Part shown: positions 32,778 to 43,815 of the stretch, one piece after another
Position numbering within the stretch: the first letter of the stretch is position 1
How the letters are laid out: each line of letters opens with the position of its first letter
NCBI GenBank assembly: GCA_015039365.1
Contig: WION01000432.1
Span: 1 to 44,688, forward strand
Direction of reading: 5' to 3'
DNA from: Amanita rubescens
Taxonomy: Eukaryota > Basidiomycota > Agaricomycetes > Agaricales > Amanitaceae
Length of the DNA: 44,688 bases
Made by a program: the position numbers and the translations under genes
The notes under the pieces: model-generated
The model's database searches: none
What the model saw: the letters and a program-made list of their open reading frames with translations, nothing else
Told to the model about the DNA's origin: nothing

Positions 32778-33214
32778 TTCAGTGATGGGTGGAACATAGT
32801 CTGCGACTGGGCCCTTTTATACTGCATGCAGATACGATCTTGCCTCGCATTACGGATTGAGCGTTACTTCACGGTTTTCGTGCATCCAATCTATTACATC
32901 TCGCGTGTCAGACGTGAAACCCTTTGTAGTGCGATCACGATACTCACCTCAAGACTGTAACAAGCGCCACTCCATCTATTGCGTTCGCGTAATGTGAGAG
33001 CTATGATTTCTGAAACAACACGGCGTATTGGACTGTGGACACGTGAAAGCTAAGTTTAGCACCGTGGCGCTCTAAAAATAAAGGCTTTTGCATCTGCTCC
33101 CTTACGATCTCCGTCGACTTGTCAATTATCTTATCGTTCATGTCAAGCTTCAATCCTAGCTGTTCGAGCTAGCCACTCAACTGACCTCTGAAATCCGCAT
33201 TCCGACGTTTCTTG

Positions 33215-34110
33215 CGGGCGAGCAGAGTCTTCACAGAGTGATGTTAAGTGGAACGCCCGCCTTTGCCACGTCTCGCCTGCTCTATCTATGCATTCTCATC
33301 CTGAGCACCTACCAGAGTAACGTTAACCAAGGTCTGGAACGTCGGTCGTTGCCACTGGCGTATCTGGCCTGTTCTATCCATGCGTTCTGATCCTGAACAC
33401 CTTCCCAGAGCAGTCAAGCCCTGGAACGCCTGCCGTCGTCGATTTTCACATCTTACCTACTCTTTCTATGTGTTCTCATTCGGGCGCCTCCCCAAAGTAA
33501 TCCAAACCCTGGAACGTCGGTCGTTGTTGTTTTCCACATCTGGCCTGCTCTATTCTCCTCCTGAACACCTTCCCAGACTAATGTTAACCAAACCCATTCT
33601 CATCCCGAGCACCTTCCAATGTTAGCCAAATCCTGGAACGTCGGCCATTGTTGCTTTTCATATCTGGCCTGCTCTGTCTATGCGGTCTCATCCCGATCAC
33701 CTTCCCAGATTCATGATAATTAAACTCGTTCTCATCCCAATCACCTTCCCAGAGTAATGCTAACTAAACCCTGGAACATCGGCCGTTGCCACGTCTTGCC
33801 TGCTCTATCTATGCATTCTCATCCTGAGCACCTTCCAGAATAATGTTAACCAAGGTCTGGAACGTCGGTCGTTGTTGATCTAGTCTGTTCTATCTCATCC
33901 CAAACACCTTCTCAATTGATGTTAACCAAATGGTAGAACATCTGCCGTTGTTGCTTTCCGCATATAGCCTGCTCTATCTATGCGTTCTCATCCAGATCAC
34001 CTTCCCAGACTGATGTTAACCAAACTCGTTCTCATCCCGAGCACCTTCCCAGAGTAATGTTAACCAAACCCTGGAACGTCGGCCGTTGTTACTTTCCACA
34101 TCTGGCCTTC
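33215..34110. repeat. Minisatellite array 1, unit about 80-95 bp
   Basis: Roughly ten to twelve degenerate units carry the blocks TGTTAACCAAACCCTGGAAC, GTCGGCCGTTGTTGCTTTCC, ATCTGGCCTGCTCTATC, GCGTTCTCATCCCGAGCACC and TTCCCAGAGTAA. Units are not uniform: several are half units with the CTGGAAC part missing. It ends 62 bp upstream of the helical B1 start. The related array 2 has about half as many units. No CRISPR-like spacing and no coding frame. Confidence 0.85.
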
Positions 34111-34171
34111 GACGGATCGTATTTAGACAAGAATCTGGTCTAGTTGCATCCCACAACACATTTCTCGAAAT

Positions 34172-35260
34172 ATGTCCTCTCGGCTCCTGGACTCTCTTGG
34201 TACCGGTACACAGCTCGGCTCTTTGAGTAGGTTTCTCCAGACTACCTGGCTGCTCGCAAGGCACTTCACGAGCCGCTAGTGTTCCCGAACCTCAAAATTA
34301 TATCCCTTGGCGATGACCTGGACGAGACTACTAACTTGTTCACTCTAGTTGCTAGCGGCAACAGTCGACTCTCCGACTTGACCAACATCAATGTCGTTAT
34401 GAACTACTATCGTGAGAAGTACCTCCGGCTGCAACTAGATACGTTACCAGTTGCGCGAGATCTCGCAACATACGCCACAATTCAGCAGATCCTTTTGCCG
34501 TTCGTGAAGCGCGACGACCAAGCCGACATCGTGGCTGAGATATTCCGCTGTCCACCTACCTCTCAACTAACACGCCCTTGGTGTCAGAATACCTTGAATC
34601 TGCTAAAACGCTCTCCAAGCGATCGTAAGCAACCTCGCGTTACGGTCGGAGGTTTTCTCACGTATAATCTGATAGCACCGAGGTGAAGAACGACTGGGAC
34701 AATGCAATCAACGTTGTGAAGATGAAGATTAACGAGTGTGACCAAAAGATTGGTAAATGGCAGCAGAGCATTGACGAGCTTACCGAAGAGCAAAAGAACA
34801 TGACCATGTTTGCCTGCCTTGCTGCCTTCTGTGCCTTCCTTCCCGCGGCCGGCATGTTGGCGGCCCTAAGTGTTGCAGGTACACATCTAGCGAAACAGAG
34901 CTCGAGCTAATAACTAACCAATACTCGTAGGCGCTCTTGGTGGGACCGTCGCGTGGCAAGCTATCGAGGTTCACAAGGTTAGACTAGACCAAATACATCG
35001 AATTGTCAACGCTTACATCTCTTTTAGATTACTGAGGCGATCAATGAACTGCAGCCGTCCTGAACGTTAAGAATACCAAAGCCAAGCTTGAGGCGTAGGC
35101 ACTTAATGCCTATGGGATATGAGCGTTATACTGATATGTTTGAGTACAGTCTTTTGAAGAAATTGCTCAGAATCTTTCTACAGCGAGGGTTTTACCAGCG
35201 GCTATGATCCAATGGGAAGTGGTCCAAATTGACGTGCAAGAATACATTAATACGAAGTAG
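34172..35260 (+). pseudogene. Helical-hairpin family copy B1, broken
   Basis: About 90% identical to the intact gene B2 (40798-41908) with the same five-exon layout. Lesions seen against B2: one base missing near 34235 (GGTTTCTCC for GGTTTACTCC), which shifts frame after about 20 codons; one base missing near 34537; about 4 bases missing and a TGA created near 35055-35070; 11 bases missing after 35149; 6 bases missing before the final codons. The hydrophobic-hairpin exon (34706-34880) is still open. I describe the breaks only. Function is lost unless a truncated product is made. Confidence 0.85.
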
Positions 35261-35420
35261 TTATAGTGCCAGGGACTAGTTATCAGCTATAATACTTGTA
35301 TTGCGACTGGGTTCGGCATTCTTAAATAATTCGAGCATGCACCTTGTACCTCCCCACGAGGACAGCAAATAATACGCTCAAGTCGGCTAACTACGCCGCA
35401 TCATCCGAATCGTATAGGTA

Positions 35421-36692
35421 TGAGTATCCGTATTGGACAAAATGTAGTTGTATGTCACATTTCGAGAGTGATACTGGCAGTCATGGACCCCGGCGTGAAT
35501 TAGCGTGGTTCAGATGGATCATCGTGATTGGTGGATGGGATGCCAAAGGTGAATGTGATTCAGAAAGTCAGTCGTGATTACAATCGGCTAACGTAACACT
35601 ACTCCCGCGACTCGCAACTCAACTCAACTCAATAGGCTTCTGCTACGCACGCTAGGACGGCTCATCATCGAGAACATTTGTCCAGAGAAGAAGGGAGGGT
35701 GCAGAGCCCAGGCATCAAGGTGGGGACTGAAGCCATGCAGTAGAAAAGGAAATTGTCAAAAATTGGAAGCATGCCGGGAGAAACAGTCTGAGTGTAGTCA
35801 ACAAACGGAAAGGTCGTGCCAGATGCAGGTCCGTATGATTCAATTTTTTGTTGACCGTGCGACTGAAGATGGCTTACTGGCAAAAGATCAGTAACAGTCA
35901 TTTACGCTCATTTAAGTACGACACTTTGGCGTTTGACTTGGGCGCTCGTGAGTCCGAATGATCAGCCATGGAGATTATCGCAAAGAGTAACAGTCATCCC
36001 AACGTCCTCCAATTTCCTTGCGGCCCATAAAGTCCCGTGGTATGCAACTCGATAGCATTCACGTCCTCCACGACCTCGCATACCTCCCCCAGCGGCGCCA
36101 CCGTTCCTCCATATATACATTCTCCACTGCCACAAATATACTTGCGCCAGCCATAGACAGCCGCTCCCTCATCACCCTTTTCAAATCCGCCACATCGCTA
36201 TGCTATCCGATCCTCGACACCTCATTCCCTCGTGCACCAATACACCACCAGCATCCTCTGGCTGAGGTATACACTCAAAAAACGCGACGTTGGCATCGTA
36301 GCCCGAATCGAACAATAGCTCTTCGCTGCTAAAAAGCGTGTTTGAGTCCATTCTTCAACTGAACATGGGTTTATCCGCCGGATCAAAGTACGTATGCGGA
36401 ATCTCAGAATCTGCGAGCTTCCAAAGAAAGTGAGAGCGAAGGAGGGGCGGAAAGAGAGTGAGGGATAAGTCAGCGTTGGGTGGCAACTGTCAGTGGATCG
36501 AACGAGCTTCGCGCGAGGCCAACGAGGTGACGACGAGACACATTCCGTACTTCAACGTTGTCATACTACTACATCCCAAATCTTTTTCCTTTATTCGATT
36601 CAGGTTACTAGTGAGATACTCAGGTTATGATGCGCGGCACCAAAAGCGGTAATAACTAAAGTGCCCCTATTATTGTTGGTCTCAGATTAACG
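35421..36692. other. 1.3-kb gap before the Crinkler gene
   Basis: Several short frames occur (minus 35665-35901, plus 36018-36332) but none has a recognisable motif or a consistent splice model. A purine-rich stretch lies at about 36429-36466. The duplication ends at its left side, so this is where the two units differ. No TATA box is obvious ahead of the Crinkler ATG. Confidence 0.35.
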
Positions 36693-39122
36693 ATGAGCGA
36701 CTTCCAGTCCAACGCTGCTTCTCCTTTTTCCCCTCTACAACTTCTTTATTATAACTCCTACATGTCATCCGGACTTCTTCCACCCCCAATGCAAACGGCC
36801 AACCTGTACCACCTCTGGTGTCTCCTTGATGGCGATGTGACTCCGTTTCAAGTTATTGTAGATGCTGGACAGAACATGTTCCAGCTGACGGAACTCATTA
36901 AAAGAAAGAAAGTAGCTCTTTGCGATGTAGATGTCTCGAATATCGTCCTGTGGAAAGTGAGTATGTTTCAATTGCCAATGTACGCATTCCACTCACGCCG
37001 CGTAGCTCGTCAATCCTATAGGGATCAAACCCGTAAAGACCCTTCTCAATCGTCTTCCGCGATTCCCCTCCGAGTTTTTCGTCAACCTGGAAGAGCCTTC
37101 GGATACCATCTCAAGTTACTTTCCCCAAGGTGTTCCCCAGGGCTTTCTACACATTCTCGTGAAACGTGAGTGCGCATTGACCAGGTTTCTAGACAATTAC
37201 TAACTGATCCTCAACCCACGAAGATCCACCCCGTAAGCAAAGTTAATGCCATGTTTTTTCTGCACTTACAATGCTCCTGGCATTCTTGTTGCATATGCTC
37301 CCTAGCCCCACTGCCTCAACTACCCCTGATGCGCCGTACTAGTTCAGAACCACCTGTAATTTCACGTGAGTGTAGATATATCTCGTATTATCTTCTCCAC
37401 GTAGTTGATTTCCGGCATTTTACAGCAAACATCAGCCTCCGTAAACGGACAGTTGAAGGGTTGTATGATGCCATGATGGAGGAAAGGCTGATCTATGTAC
37501 GTCTCGGCGTCTTGAGAAGTTTGATGCCGACGTCCGAGCAATCTTATACTAGGTTCGAGGGACTCCAGGGAGCGGCAAGTCAACTCTCTTGAATCTACTG
37601 CATCAGCATATTCTACAGAAAGATCCCAAAGCTTTTGTCTGTGTAACTTGGTCGTGGCCGCCGGGAAACTTAGGCCTTTCAGCGGAACAGAAGTCGGATT
37701 CGTACTTTTGCCTCAAGGCCATCATTCCCGATTTCCCCAGGCGAACGAGCCCTGCTTTCCTACTTATGGATGAAGCTCAGGAATCATTCGGGGATGGCTA
37801 TCTTTGGAACGGTTTCTTGAAGAACATCATTGACAATCCAAGTTGCTACCGCGTCGTCGTATTTTGCAGCTACGGCAGCGTATCAACTCCCGTTAAGAGC
37901 ATCGACGGAGGAACGCCCACAGATCTCGACAAAGCAGCTTGTATGACTCTATGGCCCAGCAAGGTCAATAAGGGGACAGAAATACATGGTCTATTGCTCG
38001 ATTGGGATGAATTCAGCGAGGTTGTGTTACAGTTCAACGAAGAGCTAGCGATCGACCTGGACCTCTCGCAAGAAATCTTTGAGATGACGGCTGGGCATGT
38101 TGGTGCTGTGATTGGACTCTTAAGGCTCATATTGAACGATGTGTGTTCTTTGTACAATGCCCTCTGGTTTGTATCTCCACTAACTCTGTCTCCAGATGAA
38201 AACACACATACGAAGGAAAGGACCACTCACACTTGATACCTATTATGAAAATTTCTCTCTTGATCACATCATGAATCGTCTTGCTGGAGCCTTCACACGA
38301 GGCCTACCTGACGACAAGGATCTGTCGGACCATCCAGACGTCTCTAGGCTGTTACGGCGCTTGCTCGTATCCGGCAGAGTGACGGAAGGCACCGACAATG
38401 CAGCTATTCGATACTGCCATCGCAAGGGATGGATCTACGCCGAAGACGCACCTGGACCCCAGTCTTACACGTTTGCGACCCCTCTCCACCATGCGGCACT
38501 ATCTTGGAGACTCCAACCCACGGATGGTCTCCCCCAGTTTGAAACTCCATACGCGCTGTCCCTAGCGGTCCTTAAGCAATTCAAGCCCTCGCAGATGAAG
38601 TTAGCGATCCGCCGTGTCGATGGTGGGTCCACTGACCTACCACCGGAAGCTCAGTACCAAGACGAGTATTATCGCTCCCTCATCGCCGTTACCTGTGGAA
38701 ATGTTCGCATCTCCCCAGAGTTCGCGTCTGCACGAAAAGCAAAAGTTGCAGGTCGTATTGACTTCTTCATCCCCAATGTGAAATGGGGAATTGAAATCAC
38801 TCGCGACGGAGATCGTTTGAACGACCACGCTTCCCGTTTTAAAGCAGATGGTGCATATGGCAAGTGGCTGAAAGATGGTGATATGACTGATTATGTTCTT
38901 CTTGATTGTCGCACAAACCCCCCCAAGACCTCCCATTCCGAGTTGGATAAGAATCGTACGATACCTCAATATTTGGAGATAGCCTATGCTGACCTTTTCT
39001 TCTTAGATATTGCTAACCTGTATCATGTTGTGTTTAATAAACAGTACACGGAAGTTCGTGTGTTCAACAACAAGGTGGACCAAGTATGGGGACCAATAGC
39101 ATTACAAGAAAATCACAAATGA
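36693..39122 (+). CDS. Crinkler-type protein: Ubl-like header, P-loop NTPase, PD-(D/E)XK-like nuclease (692 residues)
   Basis: Model: join(36693..36956,37006..37165,37224..37232,37306..37365,37426..37496,37553..38140,38196..39122), 2079 nt, in phase. Residues 35-90 are the Crinkler header (LYHLWCLLDGD, FQLTELIKRKK, DVDVSNIVLWK). GTPGSGKST at 191-199 is Walker A with Lys197; FLLMDEAQ with Asp261 is Walker B. The C-terminal 310 residues end in a restriction-endonuclease-like core: QDEYYR (Glu541), GRIDFF (Asp573), GIEITRDGD (Glu584), then DYVLLDCRT. In this family the header is followed by an NTPase and a nuclease, thought to derive from mobile elements and, in oomycetes and some fungi, to act in host nuclei or in conflict between genomes. 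No classical signal peptide; the first 30 residues are hydrophobic/Pro-rich. Exon 3 (9 nt) is optional in frame, but has an ideal TACTAAC branch and GTAAGC donor. Appears intact. Confidence 0.88.
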
Positions 39123-39414
39123 TCTACCAATAGTACTATTAATGATCCTTTTAAGTATTATGAAGGTTGGTCATGGTCAAGAGGTTAGTTGGAGTGCCGC
39201 GTATGGGTTCTTGAAAGTTCGATTTCCCGGACCGTCCTTTAGATATCTTTCAAACATGTTCGTTACTCATATTCGTACCGACAAGCATATGATCAGTCAC
39301 TTGATGTTATCGACATCTTCAGCGGTCCAGTGAGAATGAATCCAGTTGTGATTCTACAAACATTTGTAGCATACGCTTCTACTGCAACGCTACTAGTAGA
39401 AAGCACGTTTCATT
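39123..39414. other. Short gap downstream of the Crinkler gene
   Basis: Contains TTAGTTGGAGTGCCGCGTATG at about 39184-39204, which recurs with one change at 42086-42106, on the far side of duplication unit 2. The pair may mark old breakpoints. Nothing coding is seen. Confidence 0.45.
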
Positions 39415-39780
39415 CCGCATCTATCACAACCCTCACATCACATTCTTTGGCTCGGATGCATGGGGACCAGGAAAGGGAAGGAATCCTTAAAATCGGCGGT
39501 AGTGTCAACGGTCTTGATCATCTCATCCACGGAACGTTTACGAGATGCATTGACCCGTCCAAACGCGTCGGAGTCCCTGGAGCCATCCAACCTCGACGGA
39601 GTATATACCAGCAATGCTCCTTTGTTTTCAGCACGCAGGGTGCGCAGGACAGGAATTGTATCGCGTGCAGTTTCCCCAGCCATAAACTACAGCCGTCAGT
39701 GGTCATCCGACAGGATGTTGGAGATGGCCATGGATTGCGAATCTGGTTGAAGAACGTCGCCCGGACATAATCCGCTTCGC
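39415..39780 (-). pseudogene. Proline dehydrogenase fragment
   Basis: Reading on the minus strand, a stretch like the end of exon 1 (CGACGTTCTTCAACCAG) is followed by exon-2-like coding (ETARDTIPVLRTLRAENKGA, then MIKTVDTTADFKDSF). This is joined directly to AKECDVRVVIDAE from exon 4, so exon 3 and part of exon 4 are deleted; then a stop follows where the family has SWYQP. The exon-1-like end runs into a remnant of the helical gene A start (MAAFDYFSW, about 39820-39796) without an intervening gene body. This is what remains of the left half of duplication unit 2. Confidence 0.82.
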
Positions 39781-40286
39781 CACTGGCACACCCAAGAGAA
39801 GTAGTCGAAGGCAGCCATTTCAGTGAGGAAACGATGGGTAGGACATATTCTGGGACTGGGCCCTTTTATACTGCATGCAGATACGATCCTGCCTCGCACG
39901 GATGGGGAATCATGGGGTCACATTACGGATTGAGCGTTATTTCATGATTTTCGTTCCTTGCGTGCATCCAATGCAGTCTATTACATTTCGCGTGTCAGAC
40001 GTGAATCCCTTTGTGGTGCGACCACGATACTCACCTCAAGACTGTAACAAGCGCCACTCCGTCTATTGCGTTCGCGTAATGTGAGAGCTATGATTTTCTG
40101 AAACAACACGGCGTATTGCTGTGGACACGTGAAAGCTAAGTTTAGCGCGCTCTAAAAATAAAGCAAGGCTCCACCGCGCTTTTCATTCCTTTACGATCTC
40201 TGTCGACATGTCAAGCTTCAAATCTAATTGTTCGAGCTAGCCGCTGATCAACTGACCTCTTCAATCCGCATTCTGGTTCCCTGCGA

Positions 40287-40735
40287 CGAGCAGAGTCTTC
40301 GCAGGGTAATGTTAACCAAAATCCTGGAACGTCGGCCGTTGCCACGTCTTGCCTGCTCTATCTATGCGATCTCATCCTGAGCACCTTCCAGAACAATGTT
40401 AACCAAGGTCTGGAACGTCGGCCGTTGTTGATCTAGTCTGTTCTATCTCATCCCAAACACCTTCTCAATTGATGTTAACCAAATGGTCGTTGTTGCTTTC
40501 CGCATATAGCCTGCTCTATCTATGTGTTCTCATCCCGAGCACCTTTCCAGAGTAATGTTAACCAAACCTTGGGATGTCGGCCGTTATTGCTTTCCACATC
40601 CGGCTATGCGTTCTCATCCAGATCACCTTCCCAGACTCATGTTAACCAAACTCGCTCTCATCCCAATCACCTTCCCAGAGTAATGTTAACTAAACCCTGG
40701 AACGTCGGCCGTTGTTACTTTCCACATCTGGCCTT
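40287..40735. repeat. Minisatellite array 2, unit about 80-90 bp
   Basis: About six units with the same blocks as array 1 (GTTAACCAAA, CTGGAACGTCGGCCGTTG, CTGCTCTATCTATG, CATCCTGAGCACCTTCC). It ends with the same boundary block as array 1 (CTTTCCACATCTGGCCTTCG), 62 bp upstream of helical B2. The difference in copy number between the arrays shows change after the duplication. Confidence 0.85.
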
Positions 40736-40797
40736 CGACGGATCGTATTTAGACAAGAATCTGGTCTAGTTGCATCCCACAACGCATCTCGCGAAAT

Positions 40798-41908
40798 ATG
40801 TCCTCTCGGCTCCTCGATGCTCTTGGTACCGGTGCACAGCTTGGCTCTTTGAGCAGGTTTACTCCAGACTACTTGGCTGCTCGCAAGGCGCTTCACAAGC
40901 TGCTAGTGTTCCCGGACCTCGACACTATATCCCTTGGGGATGATCTGGACAAGACTACTAACTTGTTCACTCTAGTTGCTAGCGGCAACAGTCGACTCTC
41001 CGACTTGACCAACATCAATGTCGTTATGAACTACTATCGTGAGAAGTACCTCCAGCTGCAACTAGATACGCTACCAGTTGCGCGAGATCTCGCAACATAC
41101 GCCACAATTCAGCAGATCCTTTTGCCGTTCGTGAAGCGCGACGACCAAGCCGACATCATGGCTGGAGATATTCCGCCGTCCATCTACCTCTCAACTAACA
41201 CGCCCTTGGTGTCAGAATACCTTGAATCTGTTAAAACGCTCTCCGAGCGATCGTGAGCAACCTCGCGTTACGGTCGGAGGATTTCTCACATATAATCTGA
41301 TAGCACCGAGGTGAAGAACGACTGGGACAATGCAATCAACGTTGTGAAGATGAAGATTAACGAGTGTGACCAAAATATTGATAAATGGCAGCAGAGCATT
41401 GACGAGCTTACCGAAGAGCAAAAGAAAATGACCATGTTTGCCTGCCTTGCTGCCTTCTGTGCCTTCCTTCCCGCGGGCGGCATGTTGGCGGCCCTAAGTG
41501 TTGCAGGTACACATCTAGCGAAACAGAGCTCGAGCTAGTAACTAACCAATACTCGTAGGCGCTCTTGGTGGGACCGTCGCGTGGCAAGCTATCGAGGCTC
41601 ACAAGGTTAGGCTAGACCAAATACATCGAATTGTCAACGCTTACATCTCTTTTAGATTATTAAGGCTATCAATGAACTGAAGGCAGCCGTCCGGAACGTT
41701 AAGAATACCAAAGCCAAGCTTGAGGCGTAAGCACTTAATGCCTATGGGAAATGAGCGTCATACTGATATGTTCGATTACAGTCTTTTGACGCCCATGCAA
41801 GAAATTGCTCAGAGTCTTTCTACAGCGAGGGTTATACCAGCAGCTATGATCCAATGGGAAGTGGTCCAAATTAACGTGCAAGAATACATCAATACGGTCT
41901 CGAAGTAG
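40798..41908 (+). CDS. Helical-hairpin family protein B2, 300 residues, intact
   Basis: Model: join(40798..41252,41304..41506,41559..41605,41656..41726,41782..41908), 903 nt, in phase. No signal peptide. The N-terminal 150 residues are amphipathic helices; exon 2 codes a long polar helix (KMKINECDQNIDKWQQSI) that runs into a strongly hydrophobic Ala/Leu/Phe-rich segment (residues about 185-225, broken by Pro-Ala-Gly-Gly), continued in exon 3 by an Ala/Gly/Val stretch; exons 4-5 code a closing helix with AAMIQWEVV near the end. The hairpin-between-helices plan is shared with genes A and C. A pore-forming or membrane-deforming role is inference only. The minisatellite lies immediately upstream. 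Its partner B1 is a pseudogene, so B2 is the functional member of the pair. Confidence 0.75.
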
Positions 41909-42050
41909 TTATAGTGCCAGGATAATACTTGTATTGCGACTGCTTCTTGTACCTCCCCACGAGGCAAATAATGCGCTCAAGTCGGCTACCAAATTGGAAT
42001 CGATTGATACATTGAAAAAAGATTACGCCGCATCATCAGAATTATATAGG

Positions 42051-42454
42051 CCACTTGTTAATTTTCAAGGATCGATAACTGAGGGTTAGCTGGAGTGCCG
42101 CGTATGCATCGCGTCGTTTCCGCAAAGCATGTGTTTTTGTTAAATTCAGCCCTATCAAAAGGATCATTCGACGCCAGTAGTTTTTGAGAACCTGCGGTAG
42201 TGGTCTCACTGGTACCATCGTCGAGGAGTGATCCGACATGTCTGGTATAAGATGGGAAAAACTGGCAGAAAAGCTGGATTGAATTGTGGGAGTAAGTTGT
42301 TTGGCCGTCGTGCCACGATAAAAGATCGTAGACCATGACTTGTTAGCTAGCTCAAGTTCATTTTCATTCACATTCACATTCACAAGCTATGACAATAGAA
42401 GTACATATTCAGGGTAACATGACAGTTCCAACTGCTTCACTACGAAGTGCACCT
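42051..42454. other. Gap between helical genes B2 and C
   Basis: Convergent 3' ends face each other here. Contains the repeat TTAGCTGGAGTGCCGCGTATG at about 42086-42106 (see 39184), a triple CATTCA repeat at 42361-42380, and the block shared with the 3' end of gene A (from 42386). A 113-codon minus frame (42042-42383) has no motif and is not called. Confidence 0.4.
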
Positions 42455-43768
42455 TTACCAATGACCCAACTCAGCCGACAATGCTTGCCACTTCGCTCGC
42501 ACAACAGGAAGGATGGCCTGCGCAACTTCAGGTGTAATGACCACCGCCTTCACCAGTGTGCTCAACTCGGCCGTCTTGTTCGTCAACTGCGACCAGCTTT
42601 GGCTCAGCGTGCTTGTCATCTGACCAAGACTGTCCGAAACCTGTTGCACGTTCGAAACCTGTGATTGAGCTTGGCGCAGCTTGTTTATATCATTTTTGAG
42701 TTTATTGATCTCTTCAGTCGTCCTCTTGATGGAATTTATGATCAGATAGATGATTTGACCTAGGGGAATTTGTTCAGGATGTGCCTAATCATTCAAGGTG
42801 ACCTTAACTTACCGACACCAGGTGGGATTGGCCACCACTGTCAAGAGAAACGTGAGTTTATGGGAGAGCTTGTATCGAAAGTGTGAACGTACGATAACCC
42901 AGCTCCATTTGGCGTAATCTGCTTCCAAGTCGCGCAGTGTAGCTTCCTTGACCGACAGCTGGTAGTTCAATTCAGCCAAGTGGCGAGTAAGCTGTTGTTG
43001 AAGAATTGTGTTCAGCTAATGACCTCATCAATTTAGTAGACTTACGGTGTTCAGCGACGCTTGCGCATCACTTCTGAACTTGATAAAGACAGTCTCCGCA
43101 GAGGCTGCAAGTTCAGTTCCCTGGTTTAGCTGAGCCGAGCGTTCACGAATAAAGGCCTCCATGGCCTCCTCCGATGTACCGCCGGAGAACGGGTCCTGCT
43201 CGCCTGCCGCGAACTTGATGTAAAACTCGATAGCTGTGTTCAAAGATGGAATCAAACGTGTATTGATAGTAATGACAAGGATTTCTGCTTCGTATGCAGA
43301 ATCGCTGTACAAGTCCCTTTAAACATCATGTTAACCGAGATCTTGCAATTATTGAGAGGCGACGATACCTGATGTTGTTTGCTATCCATTGATAACCGTT
43401 GGCAATATTAGTGAGCTGAGACCGATTCACTCCGATGACAACGACGGCAGGAGAAAACGCCGCGATTAGCCGATTGACGTCGTCGGATTGCGCTAAGGCC
43501 TTGAACATTCCTACACGGTCTTTTATGCTTATCTCCTGACCAAGGATGGCGTGGTGACCGGGAAGGACGGCAACTTCGTATGGTGGAGGTAGCTCCTCAT
43601 TTGCCGGTGATGGTGCGTTCAGTTGCAACGGTTTCGTTTGCGGTTGCTGTTGCGCTATGGCTTTGAATTCTTTCGTGACTGAAGAGTTGCCACCGGCCAC
43701 AATCGAGATATATTTCTCGCACTGTGCGATGACGCCTTCCCAGTCGTCTAGAGCAGCGTTGAGCGATG
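42455..43768 (-). CDS. Helical-hairpin family protein C, C-terminal unit (about 365 codons; start not certain)
   Basis: Five exons fit in phase: complement(join(42455..42759,42813..42837,42893..42991,43046..43316,43369..43768)), 1100 nt with an incoming 2-base codon end. The first exon carries a stretch like the closing helix of B2 (AALDDWEGVIAQCEKYI against AAMIQWEVVQINVQEYI), a Pro/Gln linker with PPPY, then a new helical unit with LTNIANGYQW (B2 has LTNINVVMNY). A 25-nt exon encodes WWPIPPGVG, followed by the hydrophobic GQIIYLIINS, so the hairpin tip spans two splice junctions; a long Gln/Ser/Thr helix ends the protein. Either this is the second half of a two-unit fusion with the sequence upstream, or an independent gene with an internal start. 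The pore-former-like layout is again inference. Confidence 0.6.
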
Positions 43769-43815
43769 CTGCAGTGAAATACCGTGGTTGTTCCTATTAT
43801 GCCCATTTGTGAAAT

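Larger units (their letters stand above)
32745..35420. repeat. Segmental duplication, unit 1
   Basis: This segment aligns with 39790-42050. It starts in the first codons of helical gene A, continues through a shared block beginning GGGCCCTTTTATACTGCATG (32809 and 39859), the minisatellite and helical gene B, and ends in GTACCTCCCCACGAGG plus GCCGCATCATC downstream of B. Differences are scattered substitutions and small indels, with a 22-28 base insertion in unit 2 near 39900. 32778-33214 holds no gene; it is the intergenic part of the unit. Confidence 0.85.
39790..42050. repeat. Segmental duplication, unit 2
   Basis: Partner of 32745-35420. It keeps only about 8-9 codons of helical gene A, then the shared intergenic block, a shorter minisatellite and an intact helical gene B2. 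Together with the proline dehydrogenase fragment on its left, the original duplicated unit must have spanned proline dehydrogenase through helical B; most of proline dehydrogenase and gene A were then lost from this copy. Confidence 0.85.

Noticed and set aside
33215..34110. Regularly repeated blocks that might suggest a CRISPR array
   Set aside because: The context is eukaryotic, units are degenerate and fully repetitive, with no unique spacers or cas genes. It is a minisatellite.
36018..36332. 104-codon plus frame upstream of the Crinkler
   Set aside because: No motif, no start context and no splice extension.
41720..41908. 62-codon frame as its own gene
   Set aside because: It is the last exon of helical B2 with part of the preceding intron.
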